Source: Zygaena filipendulae (lineage: Eukaryota > Arthropoda > Insecta > Lepidoptera > Zygaenidae). From it: 64,000 nt of DNA. Shown here piece by piece: positions 31,401 through 43,141 of this stretch. Positions within the stretch are counted from its first letter, which is position 1; each line of letters opens with the position of its first letter. The notes under the pieces are model-generated. The model saw only the letters and a list, made by a program, of their open reading frames with translations. It made no database searches and was not told the DNA's origin. The position numbers were made by a program, and so were the translations under genes. The DNA lies in the NCBI GenBank assembly GCA_907165275.2, contig OU015660.1:878001-942000 (forward strand), given 5' to 3'.

Positions 31401-34400
31401 CGCTTATGTTATGAGGACTTACTAACTAAACTAAAACTAAACTAAACTTAAACTACTTTTATCTGAACAATCAACAAATTGCTCAATTTTCATTAAAATT
31501 ATTAATTTTTTTCTTGCAGGGCGGCGTCCAGTAACGACTTGTGAGTTTTGATTATTTGTATTAGTATATTTTTTATTATTTTTTTTTTAGTAAACGATTT
31601 GGCACCCAAAGTTTCCCATTATAACCTTCCACGTACATTGCAGATTTTAATCATACAAATTATGACACAATCTTATTTATTTTCAAATAATGAAAAAAAA
31701 AAACAAAAAACTAAACACTGATAAATACATATACCTAATTTTAACTATTATATTATAACGAAATGCTACTTTACAAACGTCTTAATTTTGTAGTAGGTAA
31801 AAATGGCAGGGTAAGAGCCGGTCTCGAACCCTTGGCAGAGGGGATCATCACTCAGTGGCATCTCTTTTGGTTAAATATATTATATCTGTGGTTGAATACT
31901 CATAAAATAGTCACACTGTATGGTTTTCATTTTATTTAAAAGAGTAGAGTCATTGTCGCCTTTTGATTAAGCTTTGATTAAAATTTGAAGTTTGAAGTTA
32001 CAGTCGCAAAAGTCACGAAGAATTTTAAGTTTTCATACTTTTACGGTCTGCCTGTAACGGTATTGTTTTAAACATCAATATAAGTACTAAATACCCAATA
32101 TAAACAACAGAACAGAATAGAAAAATAGAGACGCAAATACGTCCGTAGGTATAATATGCATGATATTTTAATATTGTAGTTTGGCGTGTGACAATGAGCA
32201 ATCTCTTTTTTAACCGACTTCCAAAAAGGAGGAGGTTCTATGTTCGATTGTATGTCTGTTTTTTTTTTTTTATGTATGTTCACCGATTACTCGAAGACGG
32301 TTGGACCGATTTGAAAAATTCTTTTTTTGTTTGAAAGGGTATACTCCCAATTAGGTCCCATTGCCACCAAGTCGGGATCTGATGATGGGATCTTGGAGAA
32401 ATCGAAGGAACTCTTCAAAAATTATAGGCACACCTATAGCGATTTGGGTATTTTTTATAGTAAATCGTTCATTTGCTTTCGGAAAGCAAAATTTGAAGAA
32501 GTGGAACTGATGATGAAGACCACAGGTGGTCATCGGAACAACTCAAAAATTATACGTATTTCATGGGTTCCGATTGAAGCGATTTCGAAAATTGTTATTT
32601 TGTTTGAAAGGGGATACTCCCAAATTGATTGCATTATCACCAAATCGAGATCTGATGATGGGATTTTGGAGTAATCGAAGGAAATCTTCAAAAATTATGA
32701 GAACACTTATAGCGATTTATGTATTTTTTATAGTAAAACGTTTCTTTCTTTGCTTTCGGAAAGTAAAATCTGAAGAAGAGGAACTGATGATGAAGACCAC
32801 AGATGGTCATCGGAACTACTCAATAATGGGTATTTCACGGGTTCCGAATCGTAAACTTTAATATAGTTTCTAAGCAATTTATGCCCGTCACAATGTATAT
32901 GGTGAAGTGGAACTGATGGTGATGTACTAGGAGAACTCCTCAATAATTAACGTCCCTGAGTCGGGAAAAGCAATATTTTGTAAAAGGTGATGAGCAGTTG
33001 ACATTAGGCTATTGTAACTTAGAGAAATTACGAACTAAGTCACTTAAAAGCGAGAAATAAACAAAATTTTAACAAAAAAATTAAAACCGACTTCCAAAAA
33101 CATAAAACTAAAAAACTAAAAATAAAAAGCTAAAAATAACAAAATACCGATTTAATCCAAAAGACATAAACACACGTAATATTATTATTGGTTTGTGCTT
33201 CCACTGGTCGGTATGAAGTCGGTGACAAGCCAAATATGGAGGGGGAAAATGGGCTAAGTCGACTCCCGCCACCAGCTCTTCGTGAGCAGAACAACCCAAG
33301 TGGGCAGACACCACCGGGCTTGTCACCGAATTCAAACCGACCAGTGGTAGCACAAACCAATAATAATATTACGTGTGTTTATGTCTTTTGGATTAAATCG
33401 GTATTTTGTTATTTTTAGCTTTTTATTTTTAGTTTTTTAGTTTTATGTTTTTGGAAGTCGGTTTTAATTTTTTTGTTAAAATTTTTAATATCAGCGCCGT
33501 GTCGTACCTAGGTATGCTTGAGGGCGAATTTTGCTTATTCCTTAGTTTTTATCTAGGTATCTATCAACATATTCTAATCATTTTACTCTTTTCATGAATT
33601 TCAGCTCACAACGACAACTATTCTAAACATGGCTACTACGGTAAGTTATAGCCATTAAACATTTGAATTTCTGTTTGGCTGTAAAACCCGTGTGACAGAC
33701 GACGGACAGACGGACACACGAGTGACAGCAATAGGGCTCCATTTGGACCAAGGATGATTTGGATCCTTCGGGTACGGAACCCTAGAGACCACTTTTTCTG
33801 GTAGCTCTCCGCCTGTTTCCTTACAACTTTTGAGCAAAATATTAGTCTCTCACTCCTGAACCTCTGATTCTAAAATACCTACAAACAACTGTAAAGTTAG
33901 TATGTAGGTATGTAATTTGAGTTGTGAGATATTAAAAAATACTTTTATTGTTCCAGGTATTCCAGTATACATTGGTAAATAAAACTATCTAATATTTTTT
34001 TTACTAAATACCAATTGGCAATTGGGTATTTTCCGGGGTGTGAAAATCAAAGTTCTACTTAGTCCGTCAGTTAGAAAATAAAAAAGTAATAGACACGTAT
34101 TTTTTGCTTTTTCAAATCGCCACTTAATGACAATAAGCATAGATAAAGCGCATTAAAGTTTAGGGTCGGTAACTCGTGACGTCACTAACCGATATAAGCC
34201 CCGTACAAACTGCACCGGGTTGTGACGGCACGCGAAATTTCAACTCAATGTATCGTCGTTATTTTTTTATTACGTAAAAAAAGCGAAAATACGTGTCCAA
34301 TATTTTTTTTTAATTTACACGACGGACTAAAAAAAAATTAGTCAAGTATGTCATGTTTTCTATTAAATCATTCCTTATTTCAGGGAATTCTAGCATTGTC

Positions 34401-37400
34401 ATGGCAACACTGTTATTTAGTCGGTACCCTCATACCCATTTGATAAATTAAAGTAGTGTACGCCCACAATTGTTGGTGGAGTTGTGGGTATAAATACTAG
34501 TGTCAGCACAGAAGAGCTTCATTCTAGTTACTCTGCTCGATTTAAGTGGTCATAATAGTGTTCTATTTCTATTGTATATAGAGTATATGTGCGGTTGTAA
34601 TAACTATAATAGTGAGAATAAAAGTATAGTTAACTTGAGGACTTCTTTTCTTTACAAGTAGCCAATTGATAGTGTTTTTTTAAATGATTTTTATTTTTTT
34701 ACAATTTAAGTAAGTAGGTAAATTATGTTTGATACTTTTTACTAGGCACCTTACTGAAATAATTTTGTTGGTTTCAGTTTCAACCCACCCATACAGACAT
34801 CGTAAGTAGTTATTAATATTTTTTATGTAGGTACGTAATTTATTGGACGCCGATAACAATATGTTAACTCATAAAAAATCATAAAGTAAGTTATTGATAC
34901 AGAACGCTTTGTTGGGAGTTTGAAAACCTTTTTTAGTTGTGTGTTAAACTTATTACATTGTTTAAATACCAATAATACTTAAAAAATGTTGACACAAAAT
35001 GGCGCTATAATTTTAAAACGCAATCTACTCAAAATTACAGCGATGTACGATGATAGCTCAGTGGTTGTAAGTCAGTCAGTGGTCAGTAACAATGAGCTTG
35101 AGCTGTCGGTGAAGAAAGACATCGTGAAGAAACCATAGCATGGTGGTATGGCGCTCTCTAGTGCCCGGCTGGCTAGCTACCACCTTCAAGTTATAAATCT
35201 GTCGCCAAGCACCTACCGGTGTGTTCCGGCAGCCCCACTTGAAAGCCAGTTCCCATCCCCATTCCAGGTCGGCAACACACCTGCATGCCTTCTTGTGTTG
35301 CAGATGTCCATGGGCGATTGTATTCACTTACTATCATGTGTAACATTTGCCCATTTGCCCCCTATGACATAAAAAAATGGCTTCAGTGTGGGTTAACACA
35401 CTATTGCTTATCTATAGCCAGCTGTTCTTGTTACTTGCTGTTTCAATAGCGGTGTTATCATGTGTCGCCTGCAAAAATTAGAACAAATGAGGGAAATTAA
35501 CGTTGCGTACATTCCATTTCTATTAAATCATTTATACCTACTGTAATATTAATAGTACATTGTTATCCTAGGGGTGAAAGTAAGTCTTTCTCCCGAGGAT
35601 AACACTGTGCTTTTCATTACGAATGCAAGGAAAGTCAAAATAAAAATAGGAATCAGCTAAAGAAAAAAATGAGTGAATTTTATTTTACATAAATCAACCA
35701 TTAGGTGTGCTACTGGCCAGTAAGTATGCCCCCTATGACATAAAAAAAAACTTGAGTTTCTGCAGTATCCAGCTGTCAGTTGAAAGCGATTCTCCCTAGG
35801 GCTGAAAAGTGTTACTTTCAACCCGCTTCTCAGGCAACTTCAGACCTATTAATATTATTTTCATTACTCATTCTCGGAAAGTAGGTCTGAAGTTGCCTGA
35901 GAAGCGGGTTGAAAGTAACACTTTTCAGCCCTAGGGAGAATCGCTTTCAACTGACAACTGTCAAATTATTAAAAAAAAACTAGGTCTATTTTCACATTTC
36001 TATTGAACCATGTTCCAACTTTCTATACAGCCAGCGCGATGTAAAATTGAAATAACGTAAAGTTTAAGTAGGTATTAATTAAAATAAAATTCACTCACTT
36101 TTTCTTAAGCTAATTCCTATTTATATTTTTTTATTTTCTTTAATTAATAATTAAAGATAATTTTTTTTTTGGTCGCCACAATGTAAATAAAAAATACTGG
36201 CTGAATAGCTAGCCGGCCAAAGAAAAAGAAATAGGTGGGAAAGTGTCAAGCGACTATCCGATCTTTACTCATTTTTTCTTTAGCTAATTCCTATTTTTAT
36301 TTTGACTTTCCTTGCATTCGTAATGAAAAGCACAGTGTTACCCTCAGTGTTACTTTCACCCCTAGGATAACAATGTACTATTAAACTCTGACACCTTCGT
36401 TGCAGGTAATGTAGGTTACGGATACAGTTATGGTGGTAAGTCAAAACATTGATATTTCTACCTATTCCTATGTGATAATAGTCATTTTCCTTGGAGACTA
36501 ATATTGAGTATATAATATATTGTTTTTGTTGTCACAGGTCACCCCTCTTATTACCACTATGGTAAGTTATTATTTTACATGTTTTGGAATTTGGCGAGGT
36601 TTAGGAATTTCCAAACAGAATTTGTTTCATCTCAAGCCTTTCCTTAATAGATTATTATCCCCATCAAAAAAATAATTTTAAAAATACTAGATACAATCTG
36701 AAATATCAGCTGTACTAATTTCGATTGTCAATCAATCATTTTGAAAAGTACCTTATAAGTGTATATTGATCCAGAACTTAAGCTCCCTGCATATCGAATT
36801 AGCTACAGTTCATTCCATACTATTTTTGATAATGATGATTGCAATAATGTTAATATTAAAACACATAAACGTACAATTATCTTAAATTCTCGTATCACTC
36901 AGGCTCTAAGAAAACAAGAGCACAGATTTCTGCTAGAACTAGGTCAACTTAAGCGTTTATTCTACGCGATTAACCTTTAATTTTATGGTAAAAACCGAAG
37001 ATATTGAAAGAGAATAGATTGACAATACGCTCGGCCGCTAAGCTTTCCCCTTGAACCACGCAGCGGTCAAATGATCTCATGCTAACAAAATGCCGTTGGG
37101 TAGCAGAGACTATTGTCTTTGACGCAAAGCGAAGTGATAGGCTATTTGAAATGTATTTTGTGGTGACTGGTATTTGATTGCGTCGAAACGATGTGATTGG
37201 TTTTTATTTTGATCATTCCCCCCGCAAAAATTGGTTGACGTGGATTGCATAGTAAAAGTTTGTATTCTTCGTCTATTCTCTCATAATGTCTTTAGTAAAA
37301 ACTATACATCATTGTTTACAGTACACATTTGCTAAAGCAACTCCGTTTATCTATCTACTTATACTTAATTATAACTTTAACACTGCCTATATCTTGTGTT

Positions 37401-39422
37401 TTGTTTTCTTATAGGATATCCGTTCTATCACCGTGCCACAAGTACGTTAAAATACAATTAGATTTCTTATTAATTATCTTACTACAAGCTTATCTACTGC
37501 TTATGTTATTGGACCATCTCCGTAGTTATGGAAAAATATCGTCAGTCTCATACATTTTGATTGCAGATTTTTTTCGCAAACCTCCATAAGGTGGTCCTAT
37601 AGAAATAGTGCCATAGAATGTGTAGAGTAGTTTCTTGCTTAAAAGAGACTGACAATAAGATTAATCCTTACTAATATTATAAATGCGAAAGTAAGTTTGT
37701 TTGTTTGTTTGTTTTTTACGCTTTCACGGCTAACCACGAAATTTTGCATACACGTTGTCAGGGGTACAGAGGAGTTCCCACGGGAACTCCGAAATAAACA
37801 GGAAAGAAACTATATTAAATTTGGCATATACTACCTACACGTTGTCAAGAGTAGATACAGAAAAAATATAGGGTAGATATATACTATATAGTAAGTAATT
37901 CTATCTCCGCGGGATCTCCGAAACTAACGCGGGTGAAACCGCGGGGAACTGCTAGTCAGTATATTAAAAACAAAATTGTTTATTTCTTTAAGGAGAGTTG
38001 AGAATTGAGATACAATCATATTTTCTAAAGAATTTTAAAAATAAATCGATCGGTTAGGTATCTATGTAAATTTTATGATTAAAGCAATACTGATATAACA
38101 ATGGCTACTTGTACCAGTTTTTAATCCGTCACTACTATTATCTATCTATATAACAGCGAATGTGAGTTTGTTTCTTTGTTTGTTACGCTTTCACGCCTTA
38201 ACTACTAAACCGATCATCATGAAATTTTGCACACACGTTATCGGGAGCACAAAAAAGGGGAATGGGGCACTTTTTACGCGTGGAAACTTCGAAATTTACG
38301 TGGAAGAAACCCCAGGAAACGCTAGTGATATCTGGGAGTGACAGAATGCTCTGAAGGCTTTTGACACCTTCCACAGTTGGTGCTGGTATGTCTGGTGGTT
38401 TCGGGAGTGATGGTATTCAAGCTATCGGCGCCAGTGCGGGAGGTAAGTTGCATTTTACCATTGCAGCCCCCCTAGCCAAGTTGACATTCTACCTATCGTT
38501 AACGCATATAAAACTAAGGAACGAATCAGTCACGTAAAATTACAATTTTGCGTGACCATGTGACATGAGGATTCGTTCCTTAGGTGTTTTGTGCATTAAC
38601 GATTGATTGCCAACTTGGCTAAGGGGGCTGCGCGGAAAACTATACAAGGTGTAAGCATAAACAAAAGACATAATATTGAAGCTCCCAACAATGGGCATGT
38701 TGACTAATTTTTATTTTTTAGTCAGTCTTGTAGATTATTAAAAAATATTGGACTCGTATTTTTTCTTTTTTTACGTAATCAAAAAATAACGGCGATATAT
38801 TGAGTTGAAATTTCGCGTGACATCACTATTCTGACAGTTTGTATGGCGGTTTTGCGGTTAGTGACGTCACGACCTCCTCATTCTAAACTTTAATGCGCTT
38901 TATCTCTGTATATTTTAATTTATTTAAAAAAGCAAAAAATACGTGTCTATTGTTTTTTTATTTTCTAACTGACGGACTAATTAGAATTTTAATTTTCAAA
39001 AGTAGTCAACATCCCTATTCATGCTTACCTGTACCTAATACAAATATCTATAAATAAAAACACTATTCACAGAGAAAATCATAAAGACGTGGATGGGTGG
39101 GAAATTATATTCGAGACGAATATTGGGGACCGAACAGGTTCCTTCAATATGTCTCGCGTTCATCTTTACAGCCTGTATACTCAAAACGTTATTTTGGAGG
39201 GCGCTGTTGTGCTTGTCAATGACCCTATTTCAAATTTTGCCTGTATATTTGTACCCTTAGTAATTTAAAAAAATAAACTCATTCAATCTTTTTTATTCTG
39301 TACAGAAGAGAAAGGTTCGATGTGTGTTTCGTTGGAATCATAACAAATTGCTTCCAAGTGGATTTAGATTCTTTACTTATCACAATTCCTTTTTTACAGC
39401 AACAGCTGAAGCCGATGCTTAA
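28474..39422 (+). CDS. Micro-exon secreted protein 2 (158 aa, 13 exons)
   Basis: Exons: 28474-28537, 29142-29165, 30150-30230, 30931-30969, 31520-31540, 33605-33640, 33957-33974, 34778-34801, 36406-36435, 36538-36561, 37415-37441, 38377-38442, 39400-39422. They sum to 477 bases with one open frame; all twelve introns are phase 1 and every internal exon is a multiple of three. Exon 1 is a signal peptide (MKFVLFLFAISSVCLFSEGV). Modules follow: acidic (DQDYGDDS), Ser/Thr/Ala-rich and mucin-like (exons 3-4), basic (GRRPVTT), then Tyr/His/Gly runs (NVGYGYSYG, GHPSYYHY, GYPFYHRAT), Gly/Ser-rich, and the end ATAEADA. Outside the signal peptide there is no Cys. The architecture mirrors micro-exon gene 1, and both end in Ala-rich acidic tails, so they may be distant paralogues. 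About 4% of the locus is coding; introns are full of MITEs and Helitrons. Function unknown. Confidence 0.87.
28562..28766 (-). mobile_element. Helitron in intron 1 of micro-exon gene 2
   Basis: Same subfamily as 3534-3748 and 52632-52786 (TCTATTGGTGAAAACCGCAT). Confidence 0.8.
29343..29660. mobile_element. TGACGTCA-containing palindromic MITE, copy 2
   Basis: Same family as 11425. In the intron after exon 2 of micro-exon gene 2. One TGACGTCA site kept, the other decayed to TGACATCA. Confidence 0.75.
29675..29892 (+). mobile_element. Helitron in intron 2 of micro-exon gene 2
   Basis: CTGTCTGTCTGCCTG, GACTGAACCGATTTTGACGG and a CTAG end. Confidence 0.7.
30265..30700 (+). mobile_element. Helitron long-form, 3' truncated, intron 3
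   Basis: Full 5' two thirds; stops within GGAATTCCCACGG before the hairpin. Confidence 0.8.
31093..31252 (+). mobile_element. Helitron short form with deleted hairpin
   Basis: Starts TCCTAACTAATATTATAAAT; end fused from CCCGCTGGA to CCTAG. Confidence 0.75.
32212..33475 (+). repeat. Composite lepidopteran repeat, copy 1
   Basis: Starts AACCGACTTCCAAAAAGGAG. Contains two ~276-bp internal units (GAAAGGG(T/G)ATACTCCCAA..., from about 32331 and 32607). Ends in a long-armed palindrome at 33083-33475 whose arms start AAAACCGACTTCCAAAAACA. Open frames through the units are by-products of the repeat. Confidence 0.75.
33083..33475. repeat. Long-armed palindrome within composite repeat
   Basis: Arms of more than 130 bp, nearly perfect, around a GC-rich centre (CGACTCCCGCCACCAGCTC). 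The same palindrome is at 62870-63252. Confidence 0.8.
33655..33790 (-). repeat. GGGTTCCGTACCC repeat fragment
   Basis: GGGTACGGAACCCTA with GTGACAGACGACGGACAGAC, a dispersed repeat common in Lepidoptera. Confidence 0.6.
34020..34360. mobile_element. TGACGTCA-containing palindromic MITE, copy 3
   Basis: Diverged copy (TTAGTCCGTCAGTTAG ... GACGGACTAA), directly downstream of exon 7 of micro-exon gene 2. Confidence 0.72.
34388..34660 (+). repeat. Possible solo LTR
   Basis: Has a TATA-type GGGTATAAATACTAG followed by an AATAAAAG poly(A) signal about 120 bp on, in a unit with no coding sequence. No convincing TG/CA limits or target duplication. Confidence 0.35.
35150..35400 (+). repeat. Non-LTR or SINE-like 3' fragment, type C
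   Basis: TGTTGCAGATGTCCATGGGC and TTTGCCCCCTATGACATAAA, ending in A. A second short tail is at 35718-35750. Confidence 0.6.
35553..36380. mobile_element. piggyBac-type MITE with TTAA ends and nested palindrome
   Basis: Outer arms of about 115 bp (TAGTACATTGTTATCCTAGG and its complement) flanked by TTAA at 35549-35552 and 36381-36384. Inside is a 75-bp perfect inverted repeat (35774-35848 / 35882-35956) and a short tail of another repeat near 35718-35750. It ends 25 bases before exon 9 of micro-exon gene 2. Confidence 0.8.
36385..36405 (+). other. Very short space between MITE and exon
   Basis: Only 21 bases separate the TTAA duplication from exon 9 of micro-exon gene 2, so the MITE sits near its acceptor tract. 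Confidence 0.7.
37010..37290. repeat. Possible MITE with GAGAATAGA ends
   Basis: AGAGAATAGATTG at the left and GTCTATTCTCTC at the right; interior non-coding. Confidence 0.45.
37665..37955 (+). mobile_element. Helitron in intron 11 of micro-exon gene 2
   Basis: TCCTTACTAATATTATAAAT start, internal partial duplication of the hairpin region, CTAG end. Confidence 0.8.
38141..38325 (+). mobile_element. Diverged Helitron
   Basis: AAACCGATCATCATGAAATT and a weak hairpin; ends AACGCTAG. About 50 bases before exon 12 of micro-exon gene 2. Confidence 0.7.
38461..38632. mobile_element. Palindromic MITE (CCCTAGCCAAGTTGAC family), copy 1
   Basis: Arms CTAGCCAAGTTGAC and GCCAACTTGGCTAAGGGGGC with inner GGAACGAATC/GATTCGTTCC. 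Begins 19 bases after the exon at 38442. Confidence 0.7.
38692..39025. mobile_element. TGACGTCA-containing palindromic MITE, copy 4
   Basis: Arms GGGCATGTTGACTAATTTTT and AGTAGTCAACATCCC, in the last intron of micro-exon gene 2. Confidence 0.75.
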
Positions 39423-39790
39423 AATTCAAGCCTCCAACCAGGTGGTAACGGTGCGTCTGCTATGAAAAATATAACAGAATACAATGTTAATCAATGGAAA
39501 ATAAGAATATAACATGTATTTTTAATTCACCGATTTTTCTTTTTTTTCATACAATTCAGACTTAGGTACCTTCTTCACTAGATGAGTAGATAAGGTGGCA
39601 CAAAACTACTAAATTAGGATTGATGACGACGGTAACTTGGTTGACTAATATCCCTCAAACCCAAGATTTAATTTAAAAAAAAAAGTTTCTTCTCGTTTAT
39701 ATTGGTTTATATTGGTCTTAGAAATTATTTATAAATTTTAAGTGTAGGTATATATTTACAATATTATTTGTATATATGGATTGTTATTTA
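39423..39790. other. 3' flank of micro-exon gene 2
   Basis: AT-rich, presumably 3' UTR and spacer. No clear AATAAA close to the stop. Confidence 0.4.
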
Positions 39791-39799
39791 CTTTGTTAC

Positions 39800-39990
39800 T
39801 CTGTCTGCCTGCGTCCGTGATGTATCCGCAAGGCTCCAGCGGAAGACCAGCGCCGGGTAGTCACCACCCGACTTATGCTGAGCTGGCCGCCTTTTTGGCG
39901 CAACTCAACTGTATTTTAGTTTTAAGTGTTTGCATGTTATGTGGGTGCTAAATAAAGTAATTTTAATTTCAATTCAATTTCAATAATAGG
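39800..39990 (+). repeat. Non-LTR retrotransposon 3' end, type A
   Basis: CACCCGACTTATGCTGAGCT ... TAAATAAAGTAATTTTAATTTC tail. Partial copy at 41305-41432. Confidence 0.62.
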
Positions 39991-40747
39991 TCAAGGTAGT
40001 ACAGGAAATCCGGGATCCCTAAGCTTTAGCCAAGGCTTGGACAGAATTTCTCTCTGTCGGCTACTATAATGGTTCCTCCCTTCTTAGCTTATCACTGGAT
40101 ACAAATCACACACAGATAAAAGATTAATAACTCTTCGTTGAATCTTTGACCCACTTACATCTTTACAAATAACTAACGGAATGAACAAAAAAAAACAGAG
40201 CAAACGTTTGGCAAACATCAACCAGCTATCAGTACGAATGTTTGTCTATTAACACTTGGCTCCCGTCCAGGTCGGGTTAAAAAAATATATAATTACATTT
40301 CATGTCACGTAACCGTGATAGTTCAGTGAACTTGACGTTATATTTAAGTGTGTGAATGGGTCAAAAAATATAGTTATAATTCATTCTTATCTAGCAAGGA
40401 TATCGGTGGATTTACAGCTGAGTAATGTTGCAAGCACTAAAAATATTACCGGATTAGGTGCAAACGGCCTTTACAGGTGTGAGCGTGGGGTGAAAATGGA
40501 ACCATTTTAAAAACATACCTTCTGAGATATTACATTCAATAACAATGTTAAAATACGTGTTTATATGAAAACTTTATAGTATTTTTATTCATAAAAAATG
40601 GAATACCTCTAATATGGTAAATATTTACTAATTTTTAATGATAATTCTTCAGCATTTAAACTTGTTATCAAAACGTTTTAAAAAACCAACACGTCTAGCT
40701 ATTTCATTTAAAAAGAAATCGATATTAGAATATAAAAATAGAGTACA

Positions 40748-40953
40748 TCCTACTAATATTATAACGTGAAAGTTGGTAAGTATGTATGGACGGATGGATG
40801 GATGTTTGTTACTCTTTCACGCAAAAACTACTGGATGGATTTAAATGAAACTTTACAATAATATACATCAGATTAACACATAGGGTACTTTTATCTCGGA
40901 ATTCCCGCGGGAACTCTGAAATTAACGCGAGTGAAATCGCGGGGCACAACTAG
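40748..40953 (+). mobile_element. Helitron short form
   Basis: TCCTACTAATATTATAACGT with GGACGGATGGATGG; ends CTAG. Confidence 0.82.
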
Positions 40954-41204
40954 TGCAACATAATATAACGGAGGACAGAATTAACAACGGCCCAAGATCT
41001 CGTCTTTGTTTAAATCTTATAGCTTACGGATGAAAGCTAAATTGAAGTTTCGACATCGGCCTATTTTTCGATAAACGCAGAAAAACATTTTATTTGTCGA
41101 AACTTCTTAAAGTAAACCATTTAACCAGATTATGGTGCTCGTATGTTTTGAGATCTGCACGAAGTGTGTTTTGATGTAAAGCACTGATAATATACCTAAT
41201 ACTA

Positions 41205-41250
41205 CTAGCTGTGCCCGCGGTTTCACCCGTGTGAGTTTGATTTACCTACT
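41205..41250 (-). mobile_element. Helitron 3' tip
   Basis: CTAGCTGTGCCCGCGGTTTC only. Confidence 0.7.
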
Positions 41251-41522
41251 TCTTAAACCTTCTCTAAAAAATAACATACAAATACATTCTTTTTTCCTTC
41301 CCTGTCACCACCCGACTTCTGCTGAGCTGGGCGCCTTTTTGGCGCAACTCAACTGTGTGTTAGTTTTAAGTATTTGTATGTTTTGTGTGTGCCAAATAAA
41401 GTAATTTTAATTTCAATTTTAAACTTCCACAAATATTTCAAGAATAAAATCAGCCAAATGAGACCAGCCATTATCGAGTTTTAGCGAGACAAACGAACAG
41501 CAATTCATTTTTATATATAAGA

Positions 41523-41770
41523 CTAGCTGTGCCCGCGGTTTCGCCCGCATGAGGTTCGGAATTCTCGCAGGAATTCCTAATTTTTCAAACCTTTTTCTTA
41601 TACGAGTAAGTAATTACGAAACCAACAAAAAAAGAATTATTCACAGATCATCATGAAATTTTGCACACACTTTGTCAGGGGTACAGAAAAGGACATAGTG
41701 TAATTTTTGTCCGGGAATTCCCGCGGAAACTCCGTAATTACCGCGGGTGACACCGCAGGGAACAACTGGT
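41523..41770. mobile_element. Two Helitron parts facing each other
   Basis: Minus 3' end at 41523-41580 and plus 3' half at 41637-41770 (ACCGCGGGTGACACCGCAGG). Confidence 0.7.
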
Positions 41771-41879
41771 TTTTATATAAGAGGGTATTGGTGTGGGTCA
41801 GAAAGAAAGAAACAAGTAAAGAAAATAATAACATTTGTAGGATTGATATTTTGAGAGTGTTTACTAAATTTTCAACTGA

Positions 41880-42037
41880 GGGGCTATTACGTAACTATTG
41901 TATTGTTTCTATCATTTTTCGGTTGCAATCAAAAAAACATGGCGGTTTTGTGATTACAATATGCAAGTTTTGACACCTACAATATCAACCAAAATAAACA
42001 TACTTCAAAGTTGAAGTTGTCCAAACATGATTAATTA
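41880..42037. mobile_element. Truncated copy of the GGGGCTATTACGTAAC MITE
   Basis: Matches the left two thirds of 55487-55715; the right arm is missing. Confidence 0.72.
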
Positions 42038-42469
42038 ATCGGAACTTTTTTGCCACAGGGCAATGCCAGCTACATTGTTTCTTTCCCTAAAGTAGAATAG
42101 CACAAATGCACGATTTCGACGGTTATATTGGCCAACAACGAGGATCTCCCATTAAACGGTTTCTCCTTTAATTAGATAAACAGCAGTTAATGAGCTTTAC
42201 CGCCGCACTCAGAGTCGATTTAATGGTTACTTAACGGATTTTAAGTAAGGATTAAAAAAAATTCACTCTCAGAGACAGTTAATCCTCCATTAATCACGTT
42301 TAATGATGATTAACTTTAAGTGACGGCTGACCCTTACTTAAGAGTTAATTGGAGATTTTTGACATTTAAAAGTAAGGTTATGTTTGTTTTTGTTATTAAA
42401 ATTTCAAAACCAAAGTTGGATTTTTGAAACTTTCAGGGCGTCGATCACGTCACAGTAATTAGAAAAGCA

Positions 42470-43028
42470 TGTCTGACCTAGAAGATTTTATTGAGTTTAC
42501 GAATTGCTGGACTTCCAGGTGTCATCGGGTACACATATTAAAATAAGAAGTCCTGGTAGAATATCATAGAAAAGGATGATTTTCTTTTAAGAATCAGGCA
42601 GTAACGGGCCCGAATTTGGATTTTTTAAGTTGTAGCTCGATGGCCTGGCGGAACTCATGATATTTTTATTCATAATAGTAGTGCACTGAAACAGCTATCA
42701 GGTGTATTGCAAAGTATACTGCTTGGTGAGTGATTATGTAGTAGGTAAATGATGTGCGTTTAACACCATTCTTGTCCTAATTCAAACAGTCAAGAAAAGT
42801 ACAATAAAAGCCATATCAATAATCAAACGAAAAATACTGTTGAGAGTTTTTAGTATTTGGAAAAGGAAGTTTCCATATCTTCAAGTGAGTATGATTATCA
42901 AATTAGACACAGTTGTGGCTATAATTTGTGTGTGTGCTACATTATACAATATCTCATTACCATTAGATGAACTCCTGCTTTATACTGACAATGGTGATGA
43001 TTCTGATCATATTATATCCGGTACCTAA
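42470..43028 (+). pseudogene. Harbinger DDE transposase remnant
   Basis: Pieces read LPGVIGY, then ARWPGGTHDIFIHNSSALKQ with LLGE, then IWKRKFPYL..KLDTVVAIICVCATLYNI. These are in family order, but stops and frame changes separate them; the first is followed at once by stops where the Asp-containing block should be. Non-functional. Confidence 0.75.
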
Positions 43029-43141
43029 CATAAATGATATACATAAGAAAATCCCAATAGTAATGGTTCTTGTTTAGACAATCCATAGTTGAGAGATTTT
43101 TTAGAGATAACGAATAGGTATAGATAACTTTTTATGAATAA

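Noticed and set aside
32327..32861. 115- and 111-aa plus ORFs (and relatives at 63389-63980)
   Set aside because: They repeat with the 276-bp units and change frame between copies, so they are repeat by-products.
33188..33418. 76-81-aa ORFs on both strands
   Set aside because: Lie in the arms of a palindromic repeat, giving mirror-image peptides.
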